This document shows, in pieces, positions 51,907 to 60,714 of a DNA stretch of 64,000 nt (position 1 is its first letter; every line of letters starts with the position of its first letter). Both the position numbers and the translations under genes were made by a program. The notes under the pieces were generated by a model. That model searched no databases. It saw only the letters and a program-made list of their open reading frames with translations, and was not told the origin of the DNA. The stretch spans positions 213,924 through 277,923 of the forward strand of contig NZ_FPAG01000001.1 of the NCBI RefSeq assembly GCF_900116365.1. The letters run 5' to 3'. The DNA is from Zhouia amylolytica. GTDB lineage: Bacteria > Bacteroidota > Bacteroidia > Flavobacteriales > Flavobacteriaceae.

Positions 51907-52299
51907 TTACAATAGTTCTTCGTCAACGGGCTCCCACAGCTCTATTTTATTACCTTCCGGATCTAAGATCCAGCCAAACTTCCCGTAGCTATATTTCTCT
52001 ATACTGCCAATTACCGTAACTCCTTCTTCTTTTAACACTTCCAGAAGTTCTTCTAAATTCTCAACTCTGAAGTTAAACATAAATTGCTTTTGACTCGGTT
52101 TAAAGTAATCGGTGGATGCATCAAATGGACTCCACTGGGTTAAAGCTCTTTGTTCGGGATCATCATCCTTTCTCCATTTAAAAGACCAACCATACTGATC
52201 TGTTGGGATTCCTAAGCGTTTTTTATACCAGTCCTTTAAATTATCCGGATCGTCTGCTTTAAAAAAGAAACCTCCGATACCTGTTACCCTTTTTTTCAT
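51907..52299 (-). CDS. VOC (glyoxalase/bleomycin resistance) family protein
   Basis: A 130-residue protein with two beta-alpha-beta-beta-beta halves typical of VOC. The first is GGFFFKADDPDNLKDWYKKRLGI, the second is FRVENLEELLEVLKEEGVTVIGS ending FGWILDPEGNKIELWEP, with the usual metal-ligand Glu. The ligand or reaction is not identifiable. Its start lies 3 bp after the stop of the DUF1801 gene, so the two form a small operon. Confidence 0.88.
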   Translation of the reverse strand: MKKRVTGIGGFFFKADDPDNLKDWYKKRLGIPTDQYGWSFKWRKDDDPEQRALTQWSPFDASTDYFKPSQKQFMFNFRVENLEELLEVLKEEGVTVIGSIEKYSYGKFGWILDPEGNKIELWEPVDEELL

Positions 52300-52302
52300 T
52301 CG

Positions 52303-52758
52303 TTATCGTTTTACATTTTTTTCATAAAGTGCTATCCATTGCTGTGGAGTCATTTTGGTCATTAAATCGCCAATCAAGTCATAGGGTATATCGCTCATTT
52401 TTTTAAATCGGATACAGCTTTTACCCATATCTAGCTTTGATGTTGCATGTTTCGGATACTCAACTACAAACCATTCATATAAATTTTTGTCAGCATAAAT
52501 CCCACTATGATAGAGTGCTATATAATTTTTTTGAGAAGCGAGATTAACAAATGGGAGTGGTAGTTTGGGTTCGCAATGATAACCGTGAGCATACAAACTA
52601 TGAGGCACTACAAAACCTATCATTCCATAACTGAGAGTTTCTTCAAAACCTGGTGGGATATGACTACGAATTATTCCCAAAAGTTTTTGAATGGCTCCTT
52701 TTCGGTCTTCCGGTAACTGCTCTATATATTCCTGAATGGTAGTGGCTTTGTATTGCAT
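52303..52758 (-). CDS. DUF1801 domain protein
   Basis: A 151-residue soluble protein of the YdhG/DUF1801 fold. It begins TIQEYIEQLPEDRKGAIQKL, continues PPGFEETLSYGMIGFVVP and has the IALYHSGIYADKNLYEWF block with CIRFKKMSDIP near the end. Members are often next to VOC genes, as here, but function is not established. It is the first gene of the pair with the VOC protein. Confidence 0.85.
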   Translation of the reverse strand: MQYKATTIQEYIEQLPEDRKGAIQKLLGIIRSHIPPGFEETLSYGMIGFVVPHSLYAHGYHCEPKLPLPFVNLASQKNYIALYHSGIYADKNLYEWFVVEYPKHATSKLDMGKSCIRFKKMSDIPYDLIGDLMTKMTPQQWIALYEKNVKR

Positions 52759-52991
52759 AAAAAATATAGATAAACAACTAATATTCCATTTTCAAAGGTT
52801 CAAAAGGCAAGGCTTTTATACTATTTCAATCTAAAACAAAGCCTTTCCATTCACGACTCCTCATTACAGGTTTACTCCATACATCGATGGACGAGATGAC
52901 TCGAAGCTTCTTTCATCACTTTGATACTAACGATAGGGTTTCTCTTCGGTTTATCCCGACGGAGTGCTGATTACCTGTTTATTCTTTAAAG

Positions 52992-53930
52992 TTAAGAAAA
53001 ATGTGCTTTGATTTTATCTACAATGGTTTGTGCGAGCTTTTCTTTACTTTCCAGGGTCCAACCCGCTATATGAGGCGTTAAAATAACGTTATCAGCCTGT
53101 ATCAGGTATTGAAAAGGCTCAGGCATGGTATTACCAACGAACATATCTTCAAAAGAAGCTTTTTCATATTCCAAAACGTCAAGTCCGGCGGCAATAATTT
53201 TACCTGTTTTCAGTGCAGCAACCAAATCGGCTGTTACTACGCTTTTTCCCCGGGCTGTATTAATGAACCAAAAAGGTTTTGCAAAGGCATCGATAAACGA
53301 TTTATTTATCATTGCCAGGGTTTGTGGTGTTTGAGGGGTATGAAGACTTACCACATCTACCTTTTGGTGGAATTCAGCTAATGAAACTTGTTTGGCATTG
53401 GCATCACCGACACCATTCAGGATATCATAACAGATCACCTCAACGTCAAATCCGAGTAGCTTTTTTGCAAACGCCTTTCCCATATTTCCGTAGCCAATGA
53501 TACCAACGGTTTTACCATCGAGTTCTACCCCCCGATTTTCTTCTCTTTTCCAGAAACCATTAGACACTTCTTTATCGGCTCTTTTAAAATGATTCATTAA
53601 GGAAAGTAACATCCCCAAGGCATGTTCACCAACCGCATTTCGATTTCCTTCAGGGGCCGCAATTAGCTTAATGTTTTTACTTTCTGCATAATCGCAATCT
53701 ATATTTTCGAGTCCGGCACCCACTCTTCCGATAAACTTAAGGTTTACTGCCTTGTCTATGAATTGTTTATCTATTGGGAAACGACTTCTAATAACCAACC
53801 CGTCATATTCGCTTATTTTAGCCTCTATAGCTTCTTTCGAAGATATATAATCTTCATCATTACGAAAACCTAAAGCTTTTAATTGTTCTATAAGTAGCGG
53901 GTGATTGCTATCGATATGAAGTACTTTCAT
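52992..53930 (-). CDS. 2-Hydroxyacid dehydrogenase (D-isomer specific, SerA-like)
   Basis: A 312-residue NAD-dependent enzyme. The NAD loop GYGNMG is in VGIIGYGNMGKAFAKKLLGF. The catalytic Arg is in INTARGKSVV and the catalytic His in TPHIAGWT. The acidic residue follows in LDVLEYEK. It resembles phosphoglycerate dehydrogenase but lacks the C-terminal ACT domain, so substrate is uncertain (phosphoglycerate, glycerate or another 2-hydroxyacid). It is flanked by about 230-260 bp of non-coding repeat-rich sequence on both sides. Confidence 0.88.
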   Translation of the reverse strand: MKVLHIDSNHPLLIEQLKALGFRNDEDYISSKEAIEAKISEYDGLVIRSRFPIDKQFIDKAVNLKFIGRVGAGLENIDCDYAESKNIKLIAAPEGNRNAVGEHALGMLLSLMNHFKRADKEVSNGFWKREENRGVELDGKTVGIIGYGNMGKAFAKKLLGFDVEVICYDILNGVGDANAKQVSLAEFHQKVDVVSLHTPQTPQTLAMINKSFIDAFAKPFWFINTARGKSVVTADLVAALKTGKIIAAGLDVLEYEKASFEDMFVGNTMPEPFQYLIQADNVILTPHIAGWTLESKEKLAQTIVDKIKAHFS

Positions 53931-53989
53931 TTTTACGGTTTAAAACGTAAAGGTACAAAGTTGGGTTGAAATGATTGACTTCTTAAAAA

Positions 53990-54080
53990 ATCATTCTGAC
54001 CGAAGCGGAGGAATCTATATAATTGTTATTTTTTTTGAAGAATTATCATGTTTTGGATGTCTCCATTGCTATCCATATGG
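53990..54080. repeat. Composite intergenic repeat (TCATTC...GGAATCT plus GATGTCTCC unit)
   Basis: aatcattctgaccgaagcgg, aggaatctat, then after ~35 nt gatgtctccattg and a cat block. The same order appears at 59843-59925, with the GTCTCC unit alone near 56764 and 60659. Confidence 0.6.
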
Positions 54081-54191
54081 CTTAACCTTTAGTTGTTAAC
54101 CATTAAAGCATATGAAAAAGGAGCAATTATGTACAAAAGTCCAGATCACTCCTCTTTATTGCCAATTCACAACTTAATTGGATTCAAGCAT

Positions 54192-55328
54192 TTATTGTTT
54201 GCTATAATCTTTATATAGTTTCAATGGGGTATCTTCAGTTATTCCTCCTTCTTGTATATACACCTGATTATTTATCTGAGGTGGATAAACATAGGTGTAT
54301 AAACCGCCCCAACCATCATTCTCATAACAGAAGGTATTCCAATTTTCACCATTTATCTCGTCTGTTTGCAGGATAAATGCTCCTGTGGCTTCATTTTGAA
54401 TTTGCTTTTTATGACGGATCACCACATTATCATATTCATTTGGAATTCCTTTAAATCGAAGTAACACCTCTTCTCCTACATCTACCATCGTTAAGGTAAA
54501 TGTATCTCCTGAGTAGCACACTACATGTTCTGCCAGTTGTGATATATCAGGAAGCTCTTGCTTTTCGACCTGAGGCTTGTTGCTTTTATAAGATTCTATT
54601 TCTGCAATCAGGGCTTCAGCCTCAACTTTACGTGGGGTATTATCCGCCAGTGACAAATAGTATTGAATTTCATGCAGCACATCATCGGCCAATACCAGTT
54701 TCCCTTCACGATCTTCCCGGCCCTTGTAGTTCTGAAGTTTTTCCTGAACCGCATTCCAAACCTTTTCGGTTTTTTCTTCTAAAACCTTATACTCCCATAC
54801 TCCTTTTAATGCCTGTATAACTAAATTATCAGGAAAGGACTTCAACGCTTTTTTAAGATTATCAATTACAGCATGTGGTGGAGCTTTGGTAGTATTAAAT
54901 AACTCAATTAAAGCATCAGAGATACTTCCAATACCAATCCCATATAAATTATTATAATCTCGTATCACCAATAACTGTCCTTTCTCTAGGGCCGGAAATT
55001 CCAATTCGTATACATGTTCTGCAACCTGTACAATTTTAGGCTCAATACGTTTTGTATAATCGTGGTTAACTATATCGAGATCCTGAGCAAAAAATGAAGT
55101 GTGTTCATAGTACCAATCCGGACGGAAAACAACAATTTTAAAATCGCTGGAAGCTGGAGCATATTTAAGGCCTCCTAACTTATTAAAACCAAATTCCATT
55201 TTGATTGAATACGGCTCAATAGCATAAAAGAGTCCGTCTGACAAGACATAATATCCATATGCTGAAAGTTGCTTACTTGATACTGCTAATTGCGAAGCTT
55301 CGCTTGGACTTGCGGGTATTTGTTCCAT
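54192..55328 (-). CDS. Hypothetical protein (orphan)
   Basis: A 378-residue soluble protein without signal peptide. The N-terminal 150 residues are beta-rich with many aromatics (YGYYVLSDGLFYAIEPYSIKM, FKIVVFRPDWYYE). A helical middle (about 150-260) is followed by a beta C-terminal domain (about 265-375) with FTLTMVDVGEEVLLRFKGIP and WGGLYTYVYPPQINN. I recognise no family. It lies first of three unknown genes on the minus strand (54.2-57.5 kb) with 100-300 bp gaps, so co-regulation is possible but not shown. Confidence 0.6.
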   Translation of the reverse strand: MEQIPASPSEASQLAVSSKQLSAYGYYVLSDGLFYAIEPYSIKMEFGFNKLGGLKYAPASSDFKIVVFRPDWYYEHTSFFAQDLDIVNHDYTKRIEPKIVQVAEHVYELEFPALEKGQLLVIRDYNNLYGIGIGSISDALIELFNTTKAPPHAVIDNLKKALKSFPDNLVIQALKGVWEYKVLEEKTEKVWNAVQEKLQNYKGREDREGKLVLADDVLHEIQYYLSLADNTPRKVEAEALIAEIESYKSNKPQVEKQELPDISQLAEHVVCYSGDTFTLTMVDVGEEVLLRFKGIPNEYDNVVIRHKKQIQNEATGAFILQTDEINGENWNTFCYENDGWGGLYTYVYPPQINNQVYIQEGGITEDTPLKLYKDYSKQ

Positions 55329-55442
55329 GATTAAATTATTTTTTAAAGATTTGATTTACACACAATATTAGGGGGACCCGGGTTAAAAAGTGTTCCATCC
55401 GAACGAATGAAACCAGTTTACATAAGCCTGATGTTTCAAATA

Positions 55443-56633
55443 TTACTGATTCCTTTTTGAAACCCATTTTCTAAACTCCAAAACCAATTGTTCACCCTCG
55501 GCTTCTAAAGAATCATTGATCAGCGTTACCTGGTTTTGGTCTGTATACATAATCATTGGTTTATTCAGTCGATGGATACTCAGCATCCCTTCGATGGCAT
55601 TTTTTACAGTTTTAATAAAATTATCAGTGATTTTTTTTCCCTTTTCAAGGCATTCCATACTCCCCTGATAATACTCTTCATAGGTATAGAACAACGCTTC
55701 ATATCTAGACCATTTTTCGATCAAATCTCTTCCCCGAACATCATTAACACTGCCTATTTCACCAATATTATCGTGTAACCAGTAGTTGTGATTCCATTTT
55801 GCTTCTTGACAATTTCGGGTATTCTTTATCTGATTCAGATAATTGGATTTAGTATTATACCCAATAGTTAAGGTCGGTCGCCTTGGATCATTATTTTCAT
55901 GTTTAATCAAAAGGGAGTAGGCATAAATCGAATCGACTATACTTTCCTGAATTCCATCGATAATATCCAAAAAGCTGTATAGCATATGGGCATATAATTC
56001 CTGCTCATATTCTCCATAGGTATCTAAATACTCTTTTACCAGGGATTTCCCGTTGGCTTCAATGTTATATTCTGTGATTCCCTCGAAAGATTCTAACTGA
56101 TGAATAAGGATTGGAACTTTTAAATTAAATTTTTGGTGCAATCGCTGAACCACTTTAACGAGAATCTTTAGGAATTGCTTCGTAACAGCTCTTGCCTTTT
56201 CCATACAGGCCTCAAAATTTTTCCACGACTCTTCTTCGGTATAATAGAATCCCTGTTCTTTTATCCAATTTGTGATGAGCTCCTTTCCCTTTTTATCATC
56301 TGCTGTACCTATTGAAACTATATCGTTTTGCAGCCAAAAGGCATAATTCCATTTGGCCTCCATATCATCATGTGGGGTATTAATAAAATCAAAAAAGGTT
56401 TCAGGTTCTTTATCATTATAAGCCGCATCCATTTCGGATCGATAATGCTCTATTGTGTTGTACCCCAGGGTAAGGTTTGCTCTCAGAGGATCTGCAAAAG
56501 CGTCGTAGCAATACAGCGAATATGCATATATACTGTCTTTTTCATTTATAGCTATTTGTTCAAGCCCTTTACAAATTTGTTCGAATATATATTCTTCCAA
56601 GACTGTAGCACAAGTGTCGGCGGGTAAACTCAT
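55443..56633 (-). CDS. Internally duplicated hypothetical protein (DUF4303-like halves)
   Basis: About 396 residues from the ATG at 56633 (an in-frame ATG at 56672 is also possible). Two halves repeat the same order: DSIYAYSL, then RxxLTLGYNT, then EAKWNYxFWL, a G-x-x-D-D-x-x-G-K/R-x-L-I block and YYTEEE/TYEEY. The halves span about 10-160 and 190-340. Both resemble DUF4303, a family without a firm function, though I hold that weakly. No signal peptide or membrane segment. It probably arose by tandem duplication of a single-domain gene. Confidence 0.6.
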   Translation of the reverse strand: MSLPADTCATVLEEYIFEQICKGLEQIAINEKDSIYAYSLYCYDAFADPLRANLTLGYNTIEHYRSEMDAAYNDKEPETFFDFINTPHDDMEAKWNYAFWLQNDIVSIGTADDKKGKELITNWIKEQGFYYTEEESWKNFEACMEKARAVTKQFLKILVKVVQRLHQKFNLKVPILIHQLESFEGITEYNIEANGKSLVKEYLDTYGEYEQELYAHMLYSFLDIIDGIQESIVDSIYAYSLLIKHENNDPRRPTLTIGYNTKSNYLNQIKNTRNCQEAKWNHNYWLHDNIGEIGSVNDVRGRDLIEKWSRYEALFYTYEEYYQGSMECLEKGKKITDNFIKTVKNAIEGMLSIHRLNKPMIMYTDQNQVTLINDSLEAEGEQLVLEFRKWVSKRNQ

Positions 56634-56981
56634 GGTTTGAATAGTGGTTTTGTACAATATTACACCATGCAAGGTTTATTGTTAGCCCATCCGAATGAGT
56701 GGTACTAATTTTTCAATCATTCCCGCTTGAAAAAGTGTATTCAAGCCTTTTTATTATTTTTAGACGTCTCCCCGGCAATCGACATGACTCTGTGATCGTA
56801 ATAATTATTCTTTGGTTATCTTAGGCTTCAGAAGTGTAAAATGCCTTTTCTAAAAGCAAATACAAGATATCTTAAACCTCAAACACCTTGTTTTTTTAAC
56901 TTCTGCATCTATTTTTTCTTTTTGAGGGATTTTGAATGAATCAAACCTTACTTCGACTGCAACTCAGCAAAGATTCCGGGG
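56634..56981. other. Intergenic region with degenerate repeat
   Basis: No further gene is seen. It contains a degenerate GTCTCC...CGACATGACT unit near 56764-56790, matching the unit at 59893-59925. The rest is AT-rich. Confidence 0.4.
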
Positions 56982-57545
56982 CTATGTCCTGCCGGGATGA
57001 TTTGTGCTTCTTTTTTCTATTTCTAAAGCTCTTTGATAAAAATCCCTATACTTTGCCTTGGCATATTTAGCCTTCATTGCAGAAAGCACATCAAATAAAC
57101 TAAGACCCACCCACTCCCAAAGTAATGTGTTAAAATTATAGGCTATCATCTGATTACCAACTTCTTGACGAAGTTCCATTATTTCATTTTCTCTTAACCC
57201 ATTTTTAAGCAATTGTTCTATGGTTTTCCTTTGATCTGCTTTGGAAAATTCAGTATCTAAAAACGGCTCTAATACCCAGTCCCAATTCCAACTGTAAGGT
57301 AAAATTGAAATTTGATTCTTTTTAGCAAAGGCTTTTAATTCGTTTTTATATTTAGCTGCAACAAAAACGATATCTCCTGTAACATGGAGTTTTGGGTTTC
57401 CAAAATCGAGTACGACACCTTCAATTTCAGAGGCTATAAAAGTTCGGCCCGGGTAGGCAACTGAAGGTTCGAAAGGATAGTTCTGAATTAGAATTTCGCT
57501 TTCTCTAATTTCTGAACTTCCAAGGGTGGTTATTAATTCATTCAT
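56982..57545 (-). CDS. Hypothetical soluble protein
   Basis: A 187-residue cytoplasmic protein. The N-terminal half is beta-like (EGVVLDFGNPKLHVTGDIVFVA), followed by a Trp-rich segment (PYSWNWDWVLEPFLD) and a helical C-terminal half (KTIEQLLKNGLRENEIMELR, SLFDVLSAMKAKYAK). No family recognised. It is the most upstream of the three unknown minus-strand genes in this stretch. Confidence 0.55.
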   Translation of the reverse strand: MNELITTLGSSEIRESEILIQNYPFEPSVAYPGRTFIASEIEGVVLDFGNPKLHVTGDIVFVAAKYKNELKAFAKKNQISILPYSWNWDWVLEPFLDTEFSKADQRKTIEQLLKNGLRENEIMELRQEVGNQMIAYNFNTLLWEWVGLSLFDVLSAMKAKYAKAKYRDFYQRALEIEKRSTNHPGRT

Positions 57546-57874
57546 AATAACACTATTGTTATTAGGTTTCTGGACACTTTGGTCATCCTTAACAGTTGAA
57601 CGAGGTAAATTACTTTTATTGTAGGGGGAGTGCCGGTCTCTATCAAAAATAGTAAAAGAAATATTAAGAAAAAACTTTCTATTTAATTTTAAGATTCATT
57701 TGGGGTATTTGTCGTTTTAGAATTTAAAATGGAATTTCTTTCAACCTCTTCTGTTGGACCAAAAGCCAGTTATTCATGCAAAAACGAACCAAAAATAAGA
57801 TTCATTCCTTACTAAACCGTCTTTGTGGATAAGCTTTGCTTTGGATCCGTTCTGATGTGGTGGCCAGGATGTAT
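57546..57874. other. Intergenic region, remnant of a repeat
   Basis: No gene is supported. A stretch near 57745-57800 (tgttggaccaaaagcc ... aaaacgaaccaaaa) resembles the left arm of the MITE-like element at 10881 (ccgtccaaaag ... aaacgaaccaaa), suggesting a decayed copy. Confidence 0.35.
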
Positions 57875-58669
57875 TTATTTTCCCAGTCTCAGTATTCGGA
57901 TGGCTCCCTGTATCACTAACACAAAAACGATACTACCAATAATAAGATCGGGTTTGTTGGAATGCAGCCAGTTTACTAGTAATCCGGCAACGATAACACC
58001 CAAGTTAATTATTACATCATTGGAGGTGAAAATCATACTGGCCTTCATATGCGCCTCATCCTTGCTTTTAGATTTTTGCAATAGATACAGGCAAATTCCA
58101 TTAGCGATAAGTGCAAAAATGGAAACAATAATCATGGTGGTGAAGTCAGGAAGACGCTCTGCTCCAAAAAATCGTCTAAGGACCTCAATAAAACCGATGA
58201 GTGCCAATGTTATTTGAAAATATCCTGCGAGTTTTGCTATTCTCTTCTTTCGAATCATCGAACCTCCTACGGCAAACAAACTAATTCCATATACAAATGA
58301 ATCGGCAAGCATATCGAGACTATCGGCTACCAGCCCCATCGATTTAGAAATGAGTCCGGTAGTGATTTCAATCAGAAAAAAAACGAAGTTAATAGCCAAC
58401 ACACTCCAAAGCAGTTTTTTCTGATGTGATGCTTCTTGAAAGGTAGTTTGATTGGTTTCCTCTGAAGTTGTTTTTTTGGCTCCCAGGTTCAATGCTTCTA
58501 AAGCTTCTTCTATACTATTCAATTGTCCTTCATGAAAAACAGTCAGTGTTCTTTCCGAAATATTAAAATCAAGATTTTTAATTGCTGAAAAACCGTCTAA
58601 TTTCATTCGTATGAGGTTTTCCTCAGAAGGACAATCCATTTTACTGATATGAAAAACTGTTTTTTTCAT
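57875..58669 (-). CDS. CDF-like cation efflux transporter with HMA-like N-terminal domain
   Basis: A 264-residue protein. Residues about 1-65 resemble a heavy-metal-associated fold (VFHISKMDCPSEENLIRMKL), but the usual CxxC is reduced to a single Cys. Six membrane segments follow, with CDF metal-site motifs DSLDMLADSFVYG in helix 2 and SNDVIINLGV in helix 5. There is no long C-terminal dimer domain. It probably exports Zn, Co, Fe or a similar divalent cation. It is the last gene of a three-gene operon with the methyltransferase and GNAT genes. Confidence 0.8.
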   Translation of the reverse strand: MKKTVFHISKMDCPSEENLIRMKLDGFSAIKNLDFNISERTLTVFHEGQLNSIEEALEALNLGAKKTTSEETNQTTFQEASHQKKLLWSVLAINFVFFLIEITTGLISKSMGLVADSLDMLADSFVYGISLFAVGGSMIRKKRIAKLAGYFQITLALIGFIEVLRRFFGAERLPDFTTMIIVSIFALIANGICLYLLQKSKSKDEAHMKASMIFTSNDVIINLGVIVAGLLVNWLHSNKPDLIIGSIVFVLVIQGAIRILRLGK

Positions 58670-58674
58670 TGCCT

Positions 58675-59115
58675 TTATTTTAATTGCATATGAAGTATTG
58701 GGTATGGTTTACCTGTTGCATCTAATTCTGATCTGTTATAGGTTTCAAACCCCGAGTGAATGTAAAAACCAACTGCTTGTTCATTATCCTCATTCACGTC
58801 TACTTGTGTTACTCTCAATTCATTTATAGCGAAGTCTAACAAGGCTTTTCCTATTCCTTTACCGCGTGCTTCGGGAGTTATAAAAAGCATTTCCAGTTTA
58901 TCATCAGCAACCCCTAAAAATCCTTGAATTCGATCTTGTTCATTTCTAATACACCGGAGCTCTACCATTTTAAGGTATTCATTTCTAATTAATGGCTTAA
59001 AATACCGTATGTCTTCTTCCTTTAAAAAATGATGCGTTGCTCTAACTGAAGCCTCCCAGACTTCAGTTACTTCCTCATATGCCAACGGATTGATAGGTTC
59101 TATTTTATACTTCAT
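58675..59115 (-). CDS. GNAT family N-acetyltransferase
   Basis: A 146-residue acetyltransferase. Motif A is visible as LEMLFITPEARGKGIGKALLDFAI and motif B as VDVNEDNEQAVGFYIHSGFE. It resembles YjaB/YjdJ-like GNATs starting with PINPLAYEEVTEVWEASVRATHHFL. Substrate unknown. It lies 3 bp after the methyltransferase gene and 5 bp before the transporter gene, so all three are probably one operon. Confidence 0.87.
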   Translation of the reverse strand: MKYKIEPINPLAYEEVTEVWEASVRATHHFLKEEDIRYFKPLIRNEYLKMVELRCIRNEQDRIQGFLGVADDKLEMLFITPEARGKGIGKALLDFAINELRVTQVDVNEDNEQAVGFYIHSGFETYNRSELDATGKPYPILHMQLK

Positions 59116-59118
59116 TTA

Positions 59119-59745
59119 TTATTTTTGAGCTATAATGATCAGATCGGTTTCAGTTTCACTATGCTGGATCCGATCGACAATAACATTATTAAATCCACTT
59201 TCTTCCAAGGTTTTTAACAGATAAGGTGCCTCGTGATAGAAGGTATACAACTCTTTTTTTTCAGGATCTGATGAGGGTCCTACATATCCTGAATCCACGT
59301 AGTTTCCCTCCATAGTACTCAAGTATAAAACGCCTTTACTATTTAAAACCTCAGCAGCATCTGTTATTAACCGTTTCGTTTCTTCTTTCGATAAATACGG
59401 CAATCCAAATCCACACACCAGTGCATCAAACCTTTTTTCAAGCTTTTTAATGTCTTTACAGTCTAATTTTTGGGTGTTAACTTTTGGATTGTTCCTGGCT
59501 GCAAGATTCAGCATATTTTCGGACAGGTCTGTTGCCAGTATTTGCAGGGTTGGTTGTTTTTGTAACAGGTATTTAGTGATATTACCGGGGCCACATGCCA
59601 ACTCTAATACAGTTGCTTCACTTTTTGGCAGAAGCTTACAGAACACATCCAATGACGGACTGTAAGCATCTACATTCATATACTTTGCTTCGTATTGCAA
59701 TGCATACTCATTGAATATTTTAACTGCGTTTCCGGTTTTAGACAT
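59119..59745 (-). CDS. SAM-dependent class I methyltransferase
   Basis: A 208-residue protein with the SAM-binding motif I VLELACGPGNITKYLL, the acidic motif ILATDLSENML and the post-motif FDALVCGFGLPYLSKEE. The fold and length fit the methyltransferase 11/25 families. The substrate is not readable. It is first in a likely operon with the GNAT (3-bp gap) and CDF transporter genes. Confidence 0.88.
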   Translation of the reverse strand: MSKTGNAVKIFNEYALQYEAKYMNVDAYSPSLDVFCKLLPKSEATVLELACGPGNITKYLLQKQPTLQILATDLSENMLNLAARNNPKVNTQKLDCKDIKKLEKRFDALVCGFGLPYLSKEETKRLITDAAEVLNSKGVLYLSTMEGNYVDSGYVGPSSDPEKKELYTFYHEAPYLLKTLEESGFNNVIVDRIQHSETETDLIIIAQK

Positions 59746-59842
59746 GCCTTAAAGATAATAACTTGTGTTAAGTTTTAAACATAGAACCGTTGCTGTTTTT
59801 AAATGACTGACCTGTCGCTCGACATTACATTTGGCAGCTAAC

Positions 59843-59925
59843 AATCATTCCGACCGGAGTGGGGGAATCTATTCTATTCTTTTATAATTTAAGATGTCTC
59901 CATTGAAGTCGACATGACTTTGCAG
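59843..59925. repeat. Composite intergenic repeat, second copy
   Basis: aatcattccgaccggagtgg, gggaatctat, ~30 nt, then gatgtctccattgaag and cgacatgact. It matches the order at 53990-54080 and lies between two minus-strand genes. Confidence 0.6.
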
Positions 59926-59941
59926 TTATATTCTCTTATTA

Positions 59942-60535
59942 TTATATTTTGTCGACCAATACTTTCGGCAAGAGCTGTTCTAGTATTGGCTTTTGGCGTT
60001 GTTCTACAACTAAGAATTTCCATGCTGTTGCACCATTATCTGATATGGCATACACATTCTTTTCCGAATATATTTCAAAGAATTTAGTCTCTTTATTATA
60101 CTTTACATTTTCGGCACCAAAGCTACTTTCCAAAGAAGACATTATCAGGTTGTTTTTTGTCTCTATTTCTTCTGCAGTTTCTGATGGCTTACTATTAAAC
60201 TTCATATTCATTTTATTGGAATACGACAGTAATGCATAGAATTTGTTTTCTATTTCCTCGGCATCATTGATCTTGATAATTTCTTGATCTTTGATCTCGA
60301 ATTCGATCTCAGGGTTATTAAATGTTTTCTCCATCAATTCTACCATTTGTTCTTTGGAAATGATGTTAAAGAAATCGTCCACTATATAATCCATCGATTT
60401 TTCAAACTCTCTGTTAACTATAGCATCGAGATAGGCTGTGAATTCAGTTTCAATTTCCTTTTTATAATCTTGTGCCGATGCGAACGCACCGATAAATAAT
60501 ACCACAAGGCTAAAGAGGCTGGTTTTTAAGTTCAT
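59942..60535 (-). CDS. Secreted hypothetical protein (NTF2-like shape)
   Basis: A 197-residue precursor with a clear Sec signal peptide (cleaved after ASAQ, about residue 22). The mature part starts KEIETEFTAYLDAIVNREFEKSMDYIVDDFF, an arrangement resembling SnoaL/NTF2-like domains, then alternates strands and charged helices. No catalytic motif is seen. It is probably periplasmic. Neither neighbour suggests a role. Confidence 0.65.
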   Translation of the reverse strand: MNLKTSLFSLVVLFIGAFASAQDYKKEIETEFTAYLDAIVNREFEKSMDYIVDDFFNIISKEQMVELMEKTFNNPEIEFEIKDQEIIKINDAEEIENKFYALLSYSNKMNMKFNSKPSETAEEIETKNNLIMSSLESSFGAENVKYNKETKFFEIYSEKNVYAISDNGATAWKFLVVEQRQKPILEQLLPKVLVDKI

Positions 60536-60714
60536 CGTAATTTGATTTTGGGTTGTTAATAAATATCTACGGCTAAAGGTAGTGATTTGTAGGAGTTCTT
60601 TTGTAGTTGCTTAAGTTTTTATGACTATTTGCTTTTCAATCTTTCTATTGTTATAGGAGTCTCCGGTGCAGTTGGTATGCCTTGTAGTGGCTAAAAAACA
60701 AATCTCGAAGGGTT

